Source: Halodesulfovibrio aestuarii DSM 17919 = ATCC 29578 (lineage in GTDB: Bacteria > Desulfobacterota > Desulfovibrionia > Desulfovibrionales > Desulfovibrionaceae). From it: DNA of 64,000 nucleotides. This document shows, piece after piece, positions 54,208-63,794 of the stretch (positions are counted from its first letter, which is position 1; the number at the start of each line of letters is the position of its first letter). Where the stretch lies: positions 496,001 to 560,000 of the forward strand of contig NZ_ARQF01000020.1 of NCBI RefSeq assembly GCF_000384815.1. The letters are read 5' to 3'. Made by a program: the position numbers and the translations under genes. Under the pieces are notes generated by a model. It was not told the origin of the DNA and did no database searches. It was given only the letters and a program-made list of their open reading frames with translations.

Positions 54208-55373
54208 ACTTGATCTGACATTTCCTCTTGAAAAATAAGAGGTTCTCCCTTTTGATGAATAATCAGAAGACCACCAAAACGGGTACCATGCCCAAAGGAG
54301 AACCTTATGACAACGTACAACCAAAACGTTATTAAGCACAAGGTCGGACTTCTTAACCTAGCAGAAGAACTTGGAAACATATCCAAGGCATGCAAGATGA
54401 TGGGGTATTCCCGCGACACCTTCTACCGGTATCAGGCTGCCAAGGAAGAAGGCGGAGTTGAAGCACTTTTTGATAAAATTCGGCGTAAGCCGAATCTGAA
54501 GAACCGTGTTGAAAAAGAAGTTGAGGACGCAGTAGTAGCCTTCGCAACCTCCTATCCAGCGCATGGACAGACAAGAACAAGCAACGAGCTGCGTAAGAAA
54601 GGGATTTTTGTTTCTCCTTCTGGAGTTCGTTCTATTTGGGTCAGGCATGACTTGCATAATTTTAAACTGCGACTCACAGCGCTTGAGAAGCTCTCTGCGG
54701 AAAAAGGAATAGTGCTCACTGAGGCACAGGTGCAAGTGCTCGAACGCAAGAAAGATGATGATGTTGCCCATGGCGAAATCGAAACTGCTCACCCAGGCTA
54801 TCTTGGAAGTCAGGATACGTTTTATGTGGGCACAATTAAAGGCGCTGGTCGTATCTACCAGCAGACTTTTGTGGATACTTACTCAAAATGGGCCGCAGCG
54901 AAGCTATATACAACAAAGACACCTATTACAGCCGTAGACATGCTCAACGACAAGGTTCTTCCATCCTTTGAAGAGCAAGAAATGGGTATGTTACGTATCC
55001 TAACAGATCGTGGCACAGAGTATTGTGGAATCTAAAGCAGCACGACTACCAGCTATTTTTAGGCATACGAAAACAAAAGCAAGACACCCGCAAACCAATG
55101 GGATCTGCGAGCGCTTTCACAAAACTATTTTGAACGAGTTTTATCAGGTTGCCTTCAGACGAAAAGTATACTCAAGCCTTGATGAATTGCAGATAGATCT
55201 TGATCTGTGGCTACTTGAATATAACACCGAGAGAACGCATCAAGGCAAAATGTGTTGCGGTAGAACGCCATTTGGACCTATGATGGATGCAAAGCATCTT
55301 TGGACGCAACATGTTGTAAATCTCAATTAAACTGACAGGTGGTCGGTCAAAAGGGCTATGTGTCAGATCAAGT
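54208..55373 (+). mobile_element. IS481-type insertion sequence, inactivated
   Basis: The ends ACTTGATCTGACA (54208-54220) and TGTCAGATCAAGT (55361-55373) are perfect 13-bp inverted repeats around a single transposase gene. Total about 1.17 kb. No obvious target-site duplication flanks it. Confidence 0.85.
54307..55330 (+). pseudogene. IS481-type DDE transposase, frameshifted
   Basis: The N-terminal helix-turn-helix region (NISKACKMMGYSRDTFYRYQ) and the catalytic residues are recognisable: first Asp in TFVDTYSKWAAA, second in LTDRGTEYCG, Glu in NGICERFHKT. After the second Asp the frame closes at 55035. The remnant QHDYQLFL lies in a second frame and HTKTKARHPQTNG in a third, so at least two small lesions have removed about ten codons of sequence. 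It cannot make active protein. Confidence 0.88.
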
Positions 55374-55398
55374 ATGAACCACTACACGTTATAAATAA

Positions 55399-55444
55399 AA
55401 GCCCCGAAATCCTATGGTTCAAACCATACAAAACTTCGGGGCTT
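55399..55444 (-). terminator. Terminator after the island chemoreceptor
   Basis: AAGCCCCGAA (55399-55408) and TTCGGGGCTT (55435-55444) pair, with an inner TATGGTT/AACCATA stem. A T-rich stretch follows on the minus strand. Confidence 0.85.
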
Positions 55445-55468
55445 CTTAGTTATAATTAGTCAATATTA

Positions 55469-57286
55469 CTATGAGGCAGTGTTCGCGTGGAGACGCAACT
55501 CTTCTGTAACCGTTGTAATCCGATTGGTTGTTTCTTCCAGATTTGTAATTACCTGTGTTGCCCCTTCAACTTCTTCTCCGGAAGCTGCCACTATTTTTTC
55601 CATCTTCACTAACGCAGATGAAACCTGTGCATATTCATTAGCTTGCCTGTCTGCAGCTTCAGAAATTTGCAATGAGCGATCATATGTTGTTTCTGCACCA
55701 TCAGCTATTCGCTTAAAGCGCTCCCCTGAATCCTCAGCAAGGGTTGCTGTTTCAGTAATATCTTGTGCAATGCCATCCATTGATTGCGCATTAACCTGAG
55801 TTGCCTGCTGGATGCCGGAGATCGTGTGATCCACCTTTTTAGTGGCTTCCATTGTTTTTTCAGCCAGTTTGCGCACCTCATCAGCAACAACGGCGAACCC
55901 TCTGCCAGCTTCGCCCGCTCTTGCTGCTTCAATTGCGGCGTTGAGTGCAAGCAAGTTTGTCTGGTCAGCGATATCAGAAATAACCACCATGACTTGGTTG
56001 ATGGATTCTGCCTGACGATCAAGCTGACTCATTTGCTCCTGCAACATGTTAGCTTTTTTGTGGACAGCTTTGATGGATGAAAGAGACTTTTCAATCATTT
56101 GGGAACCTTCACGAACAGTTTCTAGCTCTGTTTTGCCCTGTGACATGGCTTGATTAGCAAGTTCTTTAATAAGAATTGCTGCTTGGTGGAGGTTATCCAT
56201 TGCGTGATCAACTTCACTCATCTGATTGATTTGATCATACGATTTTTCGCCTACAGTACTCATGTGACCGGTAAGAGTATCCATCATTGATTTACTCTCG
56301 ACAGCAGCTTGCTCTAACGTATGAGCTGTACGCAAAATTTCATCATATGAAGTTTGAAGATCCTGTCTACTTTTCTCTGCTTCATTTTGAGCTAATGCTG
56401 CGGCCTGTGCTTTATCCCGTGCATCTAAAGTTGCTCTATGCAAATCGTTATGACCGGTTACAAGTTCTTTCGACATCAAGTTCATTGCTACAGCTAATTC
56501 TGATAGTTCATCAGTTCCGTCTGTAGGTATATGCAAATCAAGCTGACCAGCTGCGATGTCTTTTGCCCCTTTCGTAACAGTCGAGAGTGGTCTTAAGATA
56601 CTGCGGATAATAAAGGCACAAAGGAACATGATACCTATAAGAAAAATACCAAATAGTGTTGCGACAAAAATGATTCTTGGACGGGCAAGACTCATCAGAT
56701 TTTTTTTAAACGCTATCTGGTTCTTCAATATATTAGACATGTAGATGCCAGTACCAATCCAAATGTCTGTTCCATCAATAAACTGCGCTGAGCCAATTTT
56801 AGGTTGCAGTCCTTCCCCCGGTTTATTCCAGTCAAACTCTGTAATGCCACCACCGGCCTTAGCCAGCTTGAATAATTCCTGAATAATATAGGTTCCGTCT
56901 GGTCCTTTCAGTTGACTAAGGTCTTTGTTTATCAAAGATGTATTAGCTCCATGAGCTACACAAGTAGTCCCCCTGTATGCATAAAAATAACCAGACTTAT
57001 CTTTTTCAAAACGAATTCTGGTAAAGGCATTTTGAATGATCTTCTCCTGCTCTGCTGGATCCGATACATTTTGTAGTGAAGCAGCAAGCGCGCTGGAAAG
57101 GATTGTTGTTGCTGCAGTTATTTTTTCTTTTTCCTGAATGGCCATTCTTTTATTTACTTCAACCGAGCTCGTATCCATGAGCATGTTGGACGCTTGCCAG
57201 TATTCAAAAAGCAATCCCCCAAGTGAAAGTAGAAGCAAGGCGAAAAGTAGTTGAATTCTAGTAGCGATTTTAAATTTTCGTAACAT
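55469..57286 (-). CDS. Methyl-accepting chemotaxis protein with single Cache domain
   Basis: Chemoreceptor of 605 residues. Membrane helix about 11-32. The periplasmic sCache_2-type domain (about 45-190) includes [14 protein letters not shown] and [13 protein letters not shown] second helix about 203-228 leads to HAMP (about 228-282) and a long signalling coil, whose tip contains [20 protein letters not shown]. Single Cache domains of this type often bind small organic acids. It is intact although it sits inside the decayed island, so it may be useful cargo. Confidence 0.93.
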   Translation of the reverse strand: MLRKFKIATRIQLLFALLLLSLGGLLFEYWQASNMLMDTSSVEVNKRMAIQEKEKITAATTILSSALAASLQNVSDPAEQEKIIQNAFTRIRFEKDKSGYFYAYRGTTCVAHGANTSLINKDLSQLKGPDGTYIIQELFKLAKAGGGITEFDWNKPGEGLQPKIGSAQFIDGTDIWIGTGIYMSNILKNQIAFKKNLMSLARPRIIFVATLFGIFLIGIMFLCAFIIRSILRPLSTVTKGAKDIAAGQLDLHIPTDGTDELSELAVAMNLMSKELVTGHNDLHRATLDARDKAQAAALAQNEAEKSRQDLQTSYDEILRTAHTLEQAAVESKSMMDTLTGHMSTVGEKSYDQINQMSEVDHAMDNLHQAAILIKELANQAMSQGKTELETVREGSQMIEKSLSSIKAVHKKANMLQEQMSQLDRQAESINQVMVVISDIADQTNLLALNAAIEAARAGEAGRGFAVVADEVRKLAEKTMEATKKVDHTISGIQQATQVNAQSMDGIAQDITETATLAEDSGERFKRIADGAETTYDRSLQISEAADRQANEYAQVSSALVKMEKIVAASGEEVEGATQVITNLEETTNRITTVTEELRLHANTAS

Positions 57287-57611
57287 CGTAGTTTACTTCT
57301 ATATTCTGTTAAAGATTGACCAATAATTTTGCCAAATTAAATACTACAACGAGTAGTCCCCCTAAGACATTCGACCATTGTTGTATATTTATCACGATAA
57401 CCCAGTGCTTATATCATATGGCAATGGAAAATATTGCAAAGCACGTCCCAATAGGACTTTACCCTTAATTTTGTAGCAGAATCACCCCCCATAGTTACTA
57501 TTTTCCCCAGCTAACCCTCACCAATATAAAATCGACTATCCAAGCCCAACTACAGGCCAACAAGTTAAAGACGTACTTATCCAAGACCATTCAACTATAG
57601 CAGAGAGTGTT
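57287..57611. other. Gene-free AT-rich stretch
   Basis: Upstream region of the island chemoreceptor. No reading frame, RNA or repeat that I would defend. Confidence 0.5.
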
Positions 57612-57938
57612 ATGGACAAACTCACACCGAGCCAAAATATCGTCTTCAATAATATTGGGGTGGTAGATAAGGTTGGTAGTAGATTTGCTAAACGCGTTAC
57701 GATAATTTCGGAAGAAAATGCATTTTTCATTAATCTAACAATTCAAGATAGTCATGACTTATCCGCTGAAACTCAAAAAGATAACGAGCACTCCCGAAAG
57801 ATTTTTCTAGGACTCGAAAATTTCAACGTTGTAACTAATGCACTTAATTATGGTAAACCTGAAGTATCAGTTGCTTATTCTCGCAACAGCTCCGAAATTG
57901 ATCTAAAAGACTTTAAAAGCAATCAGTCAAGTCACTGA
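57612..57938 (+). CDS. Small hypothetical protein on the island
   Basis: Open frame of 108 residues (MDKLTPSQNIVFNNIGVVDK...) with a purine-rich AGAGAG about 8 bases before the ATG. No family, signal peptide or membrane helix is recognised. AT-rich codon use agrees with its island setting. It could be a remnant of a longer gene. Confidence 0.4.
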   Translation: MDKLTPSQNIVFNNIGVVDKVGSRFAKRVTIISEENAFFINLTIQDSHDLSAETQKDNEHSRKIFLGLENFNVVTNALNYGKPEVSVAYSRNSSEIDLKDFKSNQSSH

Positions 57939-58645
57939 TTACAATATTTCACTTTACCACTTCGAATAATTACCTCTTCCAATATTCTCTTAGCATTTTC
58001 CTGTACACTTTCTTTAGCCTTAGCAGCATTCAAGGTACGTAAGAAAATTGTACTAATCTACAAAACCATTCTTGAAACTCTGATTAAAAAAGAAAATCAA
58101 AAGTTCACTAAGGGAAAAACAAGATTGCCCTCAGTAGATTTTTAGACTCTTTGTAAAAAGATTAACAAGAATAGGGTATAAAAAGACTAGTTGCAGACTT
58201 GATGAAAAAGCACAAGGAAGAAGATAAAGGGCTCAAAAAAGAATTCAAAGGATTCCTTGAACTCTTTCTAGAAAAATTAGCTTGAAAATCAGACAAGGTT
58301 TTCAATTTTGAAGCTGACACAGCAAAACCTGAGAGTCCAAGTATAGATAGAACTGAAAACAAAGGCCAACAACAAGCTGGTATTATTAAACAACAAACCA
58401 ATATTATTAATTAAAAATATGGACAACCGATGTTATACGAAGCCTTAAAAAGCGTACTGAGTCTATTTTAACACTTGGTTCAAATGATCTCTTTGGAGAC
58501 GAAAATAACGCAGGAGCTGTTCAGCAGCACTCCACAGGAAAGATCCTTCACAAGGGCTACGCCTCAGAACCTCAGGAAAATTGACACGACATGACAAAAA
58601 AATGCGGGGCAGATGTGGGGCACAAACCTTATTCCTGAACAGAAG
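57939..58645. other. Degenerate AT-rich sequence next to the tRNA-Ser attachment site
   Basis: Only short fragments read sensibly, for example a 27-codon Lys/Glu-rich frame from 58202. The bases 58600-58625 (GCGGGGCAGATGTGGGGCA) resemble the sequences found between phage-type integrase genes and attachment sites, but no integrase motif survives. Probably decayed island genes. Confidence 0.4.
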
Positions 58646-58708
58646 ACACAAAAAAAGCCCTCACAGTTTTCACTGTAAGGGCTTAATATCATGGCGGAGA
58701 GGGAGGGA
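58646..58708. repeat. Right att-like direct repeat overlapping the tRNA-Ser 3' end
   Basis: Partner of 53023-53085 (one mismatch, C/T). It includes the tRNA-Ser terminator: AAGCCCT (58655-58661) pairs with AGGGCTT (58678-58684), with T7 downstream on the minus strand. Confidence 0.88.
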
Positions 58709-58783
58709 TTCGAACCCCCGGAAGGCGCAAACCTTCAACGGTTTTCAAGACCGCCGCGTTCAACCGAGCTCTGCCACCTCTCC
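58692..58783 (-). tRNA. tRNA-Ser (anticodon UGA)
   Basis: Minus-strand gene with acceptor stem GGAGAGG/CCTCTCC, D-arm, anticodon loop CTTGAAA giving UGA, a long variable arm (class II) and T-arm GGGGGTTCGAATCCC. The 3' CCA is encoded. Length 92. Confidence 0.95.
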
Positions 58784-58880
58784 GTGTTATGTTCTCTGCG
58801 AAGCAGAGGTGGTCTGTATAGAGAATTACGATTCAAAGTGCAAGCACTTATCGCATTCTTTTTAAATTTTTATCCAACCA

Positions 58881-60578
58881 CTAATACGTTACTGAATCTG
58901 AGCATTGAAGCAAACCAAACAAAATTCTCAATAAGTTATCGGGATTAATAGGTTTTCCAACATACTCATTCATTCCTGCGGCAAGAAAAGCTTCTCTGTC
59001 ACCTTTTAAGGCATGTGCTGTCATAGCCACTACAGGTACGTCTGATCGCACACAAAAAGACGTTGATTCACGAATCCTGCGTGTTGCTTCAAGACCATCC
59101 ATCTGCGGCATGGCGATATCCATTAGCACCACATCGTATGCCTCTTTCTTTACCGCTTCCAGTGCCTCAATACCATTCGTCGCAAGATCAACTTCAAAGC
59201 CCTGTTTTTTTAAAAAAATATCCATATATTTTAGGTTCACGGCATTATCATCCACGACAAGAACTTTCTTAGAGCTGCCAAGTTCTGGTTTAGCCAGAGC
59301 ATTTTCCCGAGTTGCCACCTCGCCTCGCTCATTTAGCTTACCAAGCTGAAACGGGAGCGTAAAAAAGAACTCTGCACCTTCTCCCGGTGCGCTGGTAACC
59401 TCAAGCTTGCCTCCCATTAATTCAACAAGCTTGCGACAAATGGCTAACCCAAGTCCAGTTCCTTGATATTGCCGCGACACGGAGCTATCAGACTGGACAA
59501 AACGCTCAAAAATTGCCTCCTGATGCTCCTTGAGAATACCAATTCCGCTATCCTTAATGGAAAACCGTAACTGAGCCCACTCATGTTTTAACTCTACCAG
59601 TTCAACAGCTAGATGAACAGTTCCGGCATCAGTGAACTTCAAAGCATTATCAAGCAAATTAACTATCACTTGTCTGATTCGAGAAAAATCACCTACGATT
59701 ACATCTGGCACATCATCAGGAACAGTAAAAACTAAATTCAAGCAACGCTCTTCTGCACGATGGAAAAACATTGTACGTAGGGCAGAAAGACGCTTTCGGA
59801 GCCTGAATGCTTGCCTGTCTACCTCCATAACTCCCGCTTCAATCTTTGAAAAATCCAAAATCTGGTTGATTAGAACAAGCAGCGACTCTGCTGAATTTTC
59901 AACAGCTTCAAGATATTCCCGCTGCTCTGCATCAAGTTCTGTATCAAGCGCCAGATCAAGCATACCAAGCAAGCCATTCATTGGAGTGCGTATCTCATGA
60001 CTCATTGTTGTCAGAAACTCACTTTTGGCTTTATCTGCCGCCTCAGCGGAATCTTTAGCAGCTCTTAGCTCATGCGTCATTTCTACTTCACGCGGTATTT
60101 CACTAGTACATTCCAGTAGTAATGGTGCACCTTGCTCCGACGACAAAGGAATATATTGAATACTGCGGTGCACACCTGTAGTGGGATGCCGTTCCGTAAT
60201 TATCTGACTTTCGCCTTCAGCAAGAGCTGTTTGAAGTGAATGTATGCGTCTGCCATTGTGCAAACACGATTCAGTCTTCATCTCTCCCCAGACTGGATCG
60301 CCCGATGCAGCAGTGGAGTACGCAATACTTCCGTCGTCCGTATAAGCGGTTACACCAACGGGGACAGCGCGCAATATATCCCTCAGCAACGATGCTTCAC
60401 GCTTCGCTGCCGCTGCTTCCTGCTCCAGACTAGCAGAATATGCTTCAAGCTCGACAATTTTTTCAATTGCTGTCGTCAAATCAACCGGATCAAACATACA
60501 TCGGTCTTTGCCCGTTATAGGACTCAACAACATGCAATTATCTATATCTTTATCCACATGCGCCCCCACTTCTTGCAC
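58881..60578 (-). CDS. Hybrid sensor histidine kinase with receiver domain
   Basis: Soluble-looking protein of up to 565 residues. An N-terminal coiled coil and PAS-like region (about 30-180) is followed by HisKA with MSHEIRTPMNGLLGMLDLAL (phospho-His near 195). The ATPase domain has KDSGIGIL and GTGLGLAICRKLVELMGG. The C-terminal receiver has DVVLMDIAMPQMDGLEATRRI as the Asp segment and a KPINPDNL end. The start is uncertain: the listed GTG 60578 lacks a ribosome binding site, while ATG 60533 or GTG 60557 are alternatives. The output partner is not nearby. Confidence 0.88.
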   Translation of the reverse strand: MQEVGAHVDKDIDNCMLLSPITGKDRCMFDPVDLTTAIEKIVELEAYSASLEQEAAAAKREASLLRDILRAVPVGVTAYTDDGSIAYSTAASGDPVWGEMKTESCLHNGRRIHSLQTALAEGESQIITERHPTTGVHRSIQYIPLSSEQGAPLLLECTSEIPREVEMTHELRAAKDSAEAADKAKSEFLTTMSHEIRTPMNGLLGMLDLALDTELDAEQREYLEAVENSAESLLVLINQILDFSKIEAGVMEVDRQAFRLRKRLSALRTMFFHRAEERCLNLVFTVPDDVPDVIVGDFSRIRQVIVNLLDNALKFTDAGTVHLAVELVELKHEWAQLRFSIKDSGIGILKEHQEAIFERFVQSDSSVSRQYQGTGLGLAICRKLVELMGGKLEVTSAPGEGAEFFFTLPFQLGKLNERGEVATRENALAKPELGSSKKVLVVDDNAVNLKYMDIFLKKQGFEVDLATNGIEALEAVKKEAYDVVLMDIAMPQMDGLEATRRIRESTSFCVRSDVPVVAMTAHALKGDREAFLAAGMNEYVGKPINPDNLLRILFGLLQCSDSVTY

Positions 60579-60745
60579 ATATACATGAAATCACTCTATC
60601 CAGTATCATACCTTCAAAAAAAAATCTTCATATTATACGACATTCACAGACATAATTAGCAACCAGTCTTCTGGTAAGAAGTTTAGTCGATAACGTACTG
60701 CTAATTCCAGTGTTCTCTACAATAAAAGAACAAACTAAATATTTT

Positions 60746-60774
60746 TTGCACAAGCCTTAAAAAACTACTATTTT
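60746..60774 (+). promoter_or_regulatory. Candidate promoter for the qrc genes
   Basis: TTGCAC (60746-60751), a 17-base spacer and TATTTT (60769-60774) form a reasonable sigma-70-type promoter reading toward qrcA. The rest of 60579-61062 shows no gene. Confidence 0.4.
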
Positions 60775-61062
60775 ACTCTATTTCACCTCATAACAATCTA
60801 TTTTATATAATTATTCCACACTGTTTGCACTTTCAAACAGTAAGATTCCAGTGGTTTTTTTTGTATCAAAAACTTTATTTTTATGTTTTAGAAACAGAGT
60901 TAATGGGTATGTCACACTCGCTAAATGTGTACATTTCAGAAGGGTTAGTTACCGCTCGTGAAAAATTTCACCTTGACGCAATTGCCCCTAAGAAGTAGAC
61001 ACAGCGGTGTGGTAATGTGGGCTTTTTTTCAATATTTTAAACCAGCTATGAGGCGAAGGGTT

Positions 61063-61695
61063 ATGGAGGAGAGGCTTTTACATCCTGCCGACGGGAACAG
61101 TACGTCACGCCAATTTGGCGGCGCGGCCCCGTTCTTCGTAGGTCTGGTAGTGGCACTCATCTTTGGTTGGTGGGCTTTCCCTGGACTGCTTTTTTCAGAA
61201 CAGGAACAGCCTATTAATTTCAGCCATAAGGTGCATATTCAAGACGCAGAAATGGAATGTTCTGCGTGCCATTCTTTCCGTGAAGACGGCACTTTTGCCG
61301 GCCTTCCGACAACTGAAAGCTGTGCCGAATGTCACAGCGACGAACCACTCGGGGAAGATCCGGAAGAAGCACGCTTCATTAAGGAGTATGTTCAGACCGG
61401 TAAAGAAGTTAAATGGCATGTGTATCAAGCACAGCCAGATAACGTCTTCTTCAGTCATGCTGCTCACTCTTTGGAATCATGCAACTCTTGTCATGACTTC
61501 AAAGAAACCGAGCTCTGCTCCCAGTGTCACATTGATGTGGCCAATATGGACAAGGCCCCGACTTACTATGAAAACAAGCTGACCAAGTACAGCAAACAGA
61601 CCATGAAGATGTGGCAATGTGAACGCTGCCATGCTCATCCAGAGCACTTTGGCGTTACTCGTTCCAACAACGCATGCTTCGTCTGTCATAAGTAA
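61063..61695 (+). CDS. qrcA: Menaquinone reductase, hexahaem cytochrome c subunit QrcA
   Basis: Membrane-anchored multihaem cytochrome that takes electrons from periplasmic type I cytochrome c3. It has one N-terminal membrane helix (about 22-43) and six CxxCH haem sites: CSACH, CAECH, CNSCH, CSQCH, CERCH and CFVCH. That number is characteristic of QrcA. ATG 61063 is preferred since GAGG lies 9 bases upstream and MEERLLHPADG fits a cytoplasmic start. The frame is open up to a GTG at 60958. It is followed 14 bases later by qrcB. Confidence 0.93.
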   Translation: MEERLLHPADGNSTSRQFGGAAPFFVGLVVALIFGWWAFPGLLFSEQEQPINFSHKVHIQDAEMECSACHSFREDGTFAGLPTTESCAECHSDEPLGEDPEEARFIKEYVQTGKEVKWHVYQAQPDNVFFSHAAHSLESCNSCHDFKETELCSQCHIDVANMDKAPTYYENKLTKYSKQTMKMWQCERCHAHPEHFGVTRSNNACFVCHK

Positions 61696-61709
61696 AAGGG
61701 GAGTATCCA

Positions 61710-63782
61710 ATGGCAGTAGATAGACGAGGATTCCTTAAGTTTGTTGCAGGCGCCACCACTGGTGTTCTGGCTACTCCCGTACCTTGGAAGCTCCTTGATG
61801 ACGCGAGTATCTGGACTCAGAACTGGTCCTGGATTCCACGAAATGTAGATGGTGCAAACTCCTACGTTTCAACAATCAGTAAATTGTGTCCTTCCGCTGC
61901 GGGCATGAAAGTTCGTCTGGTTGGAGAGCGTCCTGTACGCGTACTTCCAGATGATAACCACCCGCTTTCCATGGGTGGCATCACAGCCCTCGCTGTAGCA
62001 GAAGTTCAGCTTATGTACTCTCCTTCCCGTGTTAAACGTCCACTTAAGCATGCCGGTGATGGCGCTTATGTTGCGATTTCATGGGAAGAAGCAGAGAAAA
62101 TGCTCAAAGAAAACCTCAGAAGAGCAGGTTCCAAAGTTGCTTATGTATCTGGTGACGAAACCGGTACAATCAACGAACTTCTTTCCGGTATGGCGAAAGA
62201 AAGTGGTTCCGAAGACTTCTATGTTATGCCTTCAGAGGTTCAGCCAGCAGCACTTGCTTTTGCTAGCATGAATGGCAAAGGCCAGCTTGGCTACGACATC
62301 GAAAATAGCGACTACGTGTTTGCTATCGGTGCTAACATTCTTGAGTCTTGGGGCACAGTGCTTCGCAACCGCGCAGCATTTAAAAAGTCCCACCCCGCTG
62401 CAAAAAAACCAACTGTTAAGTTTGTCTACGCAGGCCCAGTGCAGAACAACACTGCTGCAGGCGCAGACGAATGGTTACCAGCAAAATCCGGTGCTGAAGC
62501 AATCGTAGCAATGGGCATTGCAAATCTGCTTATCAAATCCGGTGCTACAATTAACGCACCAGACTTTGCAGAGTTCAAAGCGCTTGCCGCTCAGTACACT
62601 CCGCAAAAGGTTGCTGCGCTCGCTGGAGTTGCTCCTGCTAAGCTTAAAGCAATCGCAGCAGAGCTTTCAAAAGCTCAGCGTCCTGTTGTTCTTACCGGTT
62701 CTGAATTCGGTCAGGGTACAGGCGTTGCAACTGTTCTTGCTGGAACCGCAGTTAACATGCTGCTCGGTAGCTTTGGTCGCGAAGGCGGCGTAAAAGCTCT
62801 TCCTTTGGCACCGAAAGTTATTGCTTCCGGCATGGATCGTTCTGAAAGCGCTCAAAAAGACCTCGTGGCCTACCTTTCCCGCATCAGTGCAGGAAAAGTT
62901 TCCAAGCCGCGTGCAATGGTCTTCTACGAAGCAAACCCAGTATACGGTCTGCCTCAGCCTGCAGCTATGGCTAAAGTAATGGATAAGGTTCCATTTAAAG
63001 TTGCTTTCACCAGCTTCCTTGATGAAACTGCGAAAGCCTGTGACCTTATTCTGCCTACTCCGCTCGGTCTTGAACGCTTCGATGACGTGGAAACACCATA
63101 TGGAATCGGTCAGGCATTCTACAGTCTCGCTCGTCCTGTTGCGCCTTGCGTAATTGACGGCAAGCCTGCTGCTGACGTGCTTCTGAGTGTTGCTACTCAG
63201 CTCAACATGGATCTTGGTTTCGCTACGTTTGAAGAAATTCTTCAGGCGAAAGCAGAAGCTGCAGGTGCTGATTGGGACAGCCTGATGGAAGGCGAATTCT
63301 TTACAAGTGATGCTGTTGCAGAACAGTCTAATCTGCGCATTGCCGCAGACGTAATAGGTAAAGCACTTGCTGCTGCACCTAAGGCTGCAAAGCTAAGCAT
63401 TGCCCCTGTGCAGAAACTGAGCCTCGGCACCCCGAACACCGCTATTCCACCGTACAACAACAAAACAATTCGTCGTTGGGAACTCCAGAAAAACGAAATG
63501 TATGTTGCGATGAACGGAGCAACAGCGCGTGAGCTCGGCGTGGTAAAACACGACCGTATTAAGCTCAGTAATTCCAGCGGCAGCATCCAGGCCCGTGTGA
63601 ACATTTTTGAAGGCGTTATGCCAAATACCATTGCAGTGCTGATGGGCTTTGGCCACACCGCGTTCGATGAGTTCAGCAAAGGCAAAGGCGAAAACGTCAT
63701 GGAGCTGCTGACTGTTGGTTATGAAGCCGGCACCGGACAATCTGTCTGGAACGTTGCTGGTGTAAACGTCAGCAAGGCATAA
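61710..63782 (+). CDS. qrcB: Menaquinone reductase, molybdopterin-oxidoreductase-like subunit QrcB
   Basis: Periplasmic subunit of Qrc, 690 residues, related to molybdopterin oxidoreductases but known to lack the cofactor. A twin-arginine motif DRRGFLKFVAG at the N-terminus directs export. The cluster-binding CxxC pattern that molybdoenzymes have near the start is absent; only one Cys is seen in SKLCPSAAGMKV. The C-terminal dinucleotide-binding-like domain is kept (RWELQKNEMYVAMNGATARE). It lies between qrcA and qrcC as in Desulfovibrio. Confidence 0.94.
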   Translation: MAVDRRGFLKFVAGATTGVLATPVPWKLLDDASIWTQNWSWIPRNVDGANSYVSTISKLCPSAAGMKVRLVGERPVRVLPDDNHPLSMGGITALAVAEVQLMYSPSRVKRPLKHAGDGAYVAISWEEAEKMLKENLRRAGSKVAYVSGDETGTINELLSGMAKESGSEDFYVMPSEVQPAALAFASMNGKGQLGYDIENSDYVFAIGANILESWGTVLRNRAAFKKSHPAAKKPTVKFVYAGPVQNNTAAGADEWLPAKSGAEAIVAMGIANLLIKSGATINAPDFAEFKALAAQYTPQKVAALAGVAPAKLKAIAAELSKAQRPVVLTGSEFGQGTGVATVLAGTAVNMLLGSFGREGGVKALPLAPKVIASGMDRSESAQKDLVAYLSRISAGKVSKPRAMVFYEANPVYGLPQPAAMAKVMDKVPFKVAFTSFLDETAKACDLILPTPLGLERFDDVETPYGIGQAFYSLARPVAPCVIDGKPAADVLLSVATQLNMDLGFATFEEILQAKAEAAGADWDSLMEGEFFTSDAVAEQSNLRIAADVIGKALAAAPKAAKLSIAPVQKLSLGTPNTAIPPYNNKTIRRWELQKNEMYVAMNGATARELGVVKHDRIKLSNSSGSIQARVNIFEGVMPNTIAVLMGFGHTAFDEFSKGKGENVMELLTVGYEAGTGQSVWNVAGVNVSKA

Positions 63783-63794
63783 GGGACGAGCGTC

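Larger units (their letters stand above)
53023..58708. mobile_element. Decayed integrated island at tRNA-Ser
   Basis: About 5.7 kb bounded by the 63-bp direct repeats. Contents: MntA/HepT toxin-antitoxin pair, a dead IS481-type element, a Cache chemoreceptor, a small hypothetical gene and AT-rich unassignable sequence next to the tRNA. No intact integrase was found, so the element is presumably immobile. Confidence 0.75.

Noticed and set aside
54999-55070. Programmed frameshift in the IS481-type transposase
   Set aside because: Remnants lie in three different frames and about ten codons are missing; IS481 elements normally use a single frame.
57939-58645. Intact phage integrase next to tRNA-Ser
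   Set aside because: No tyrosine- or serine-recombinase motif in any frame; only short fragments remain.
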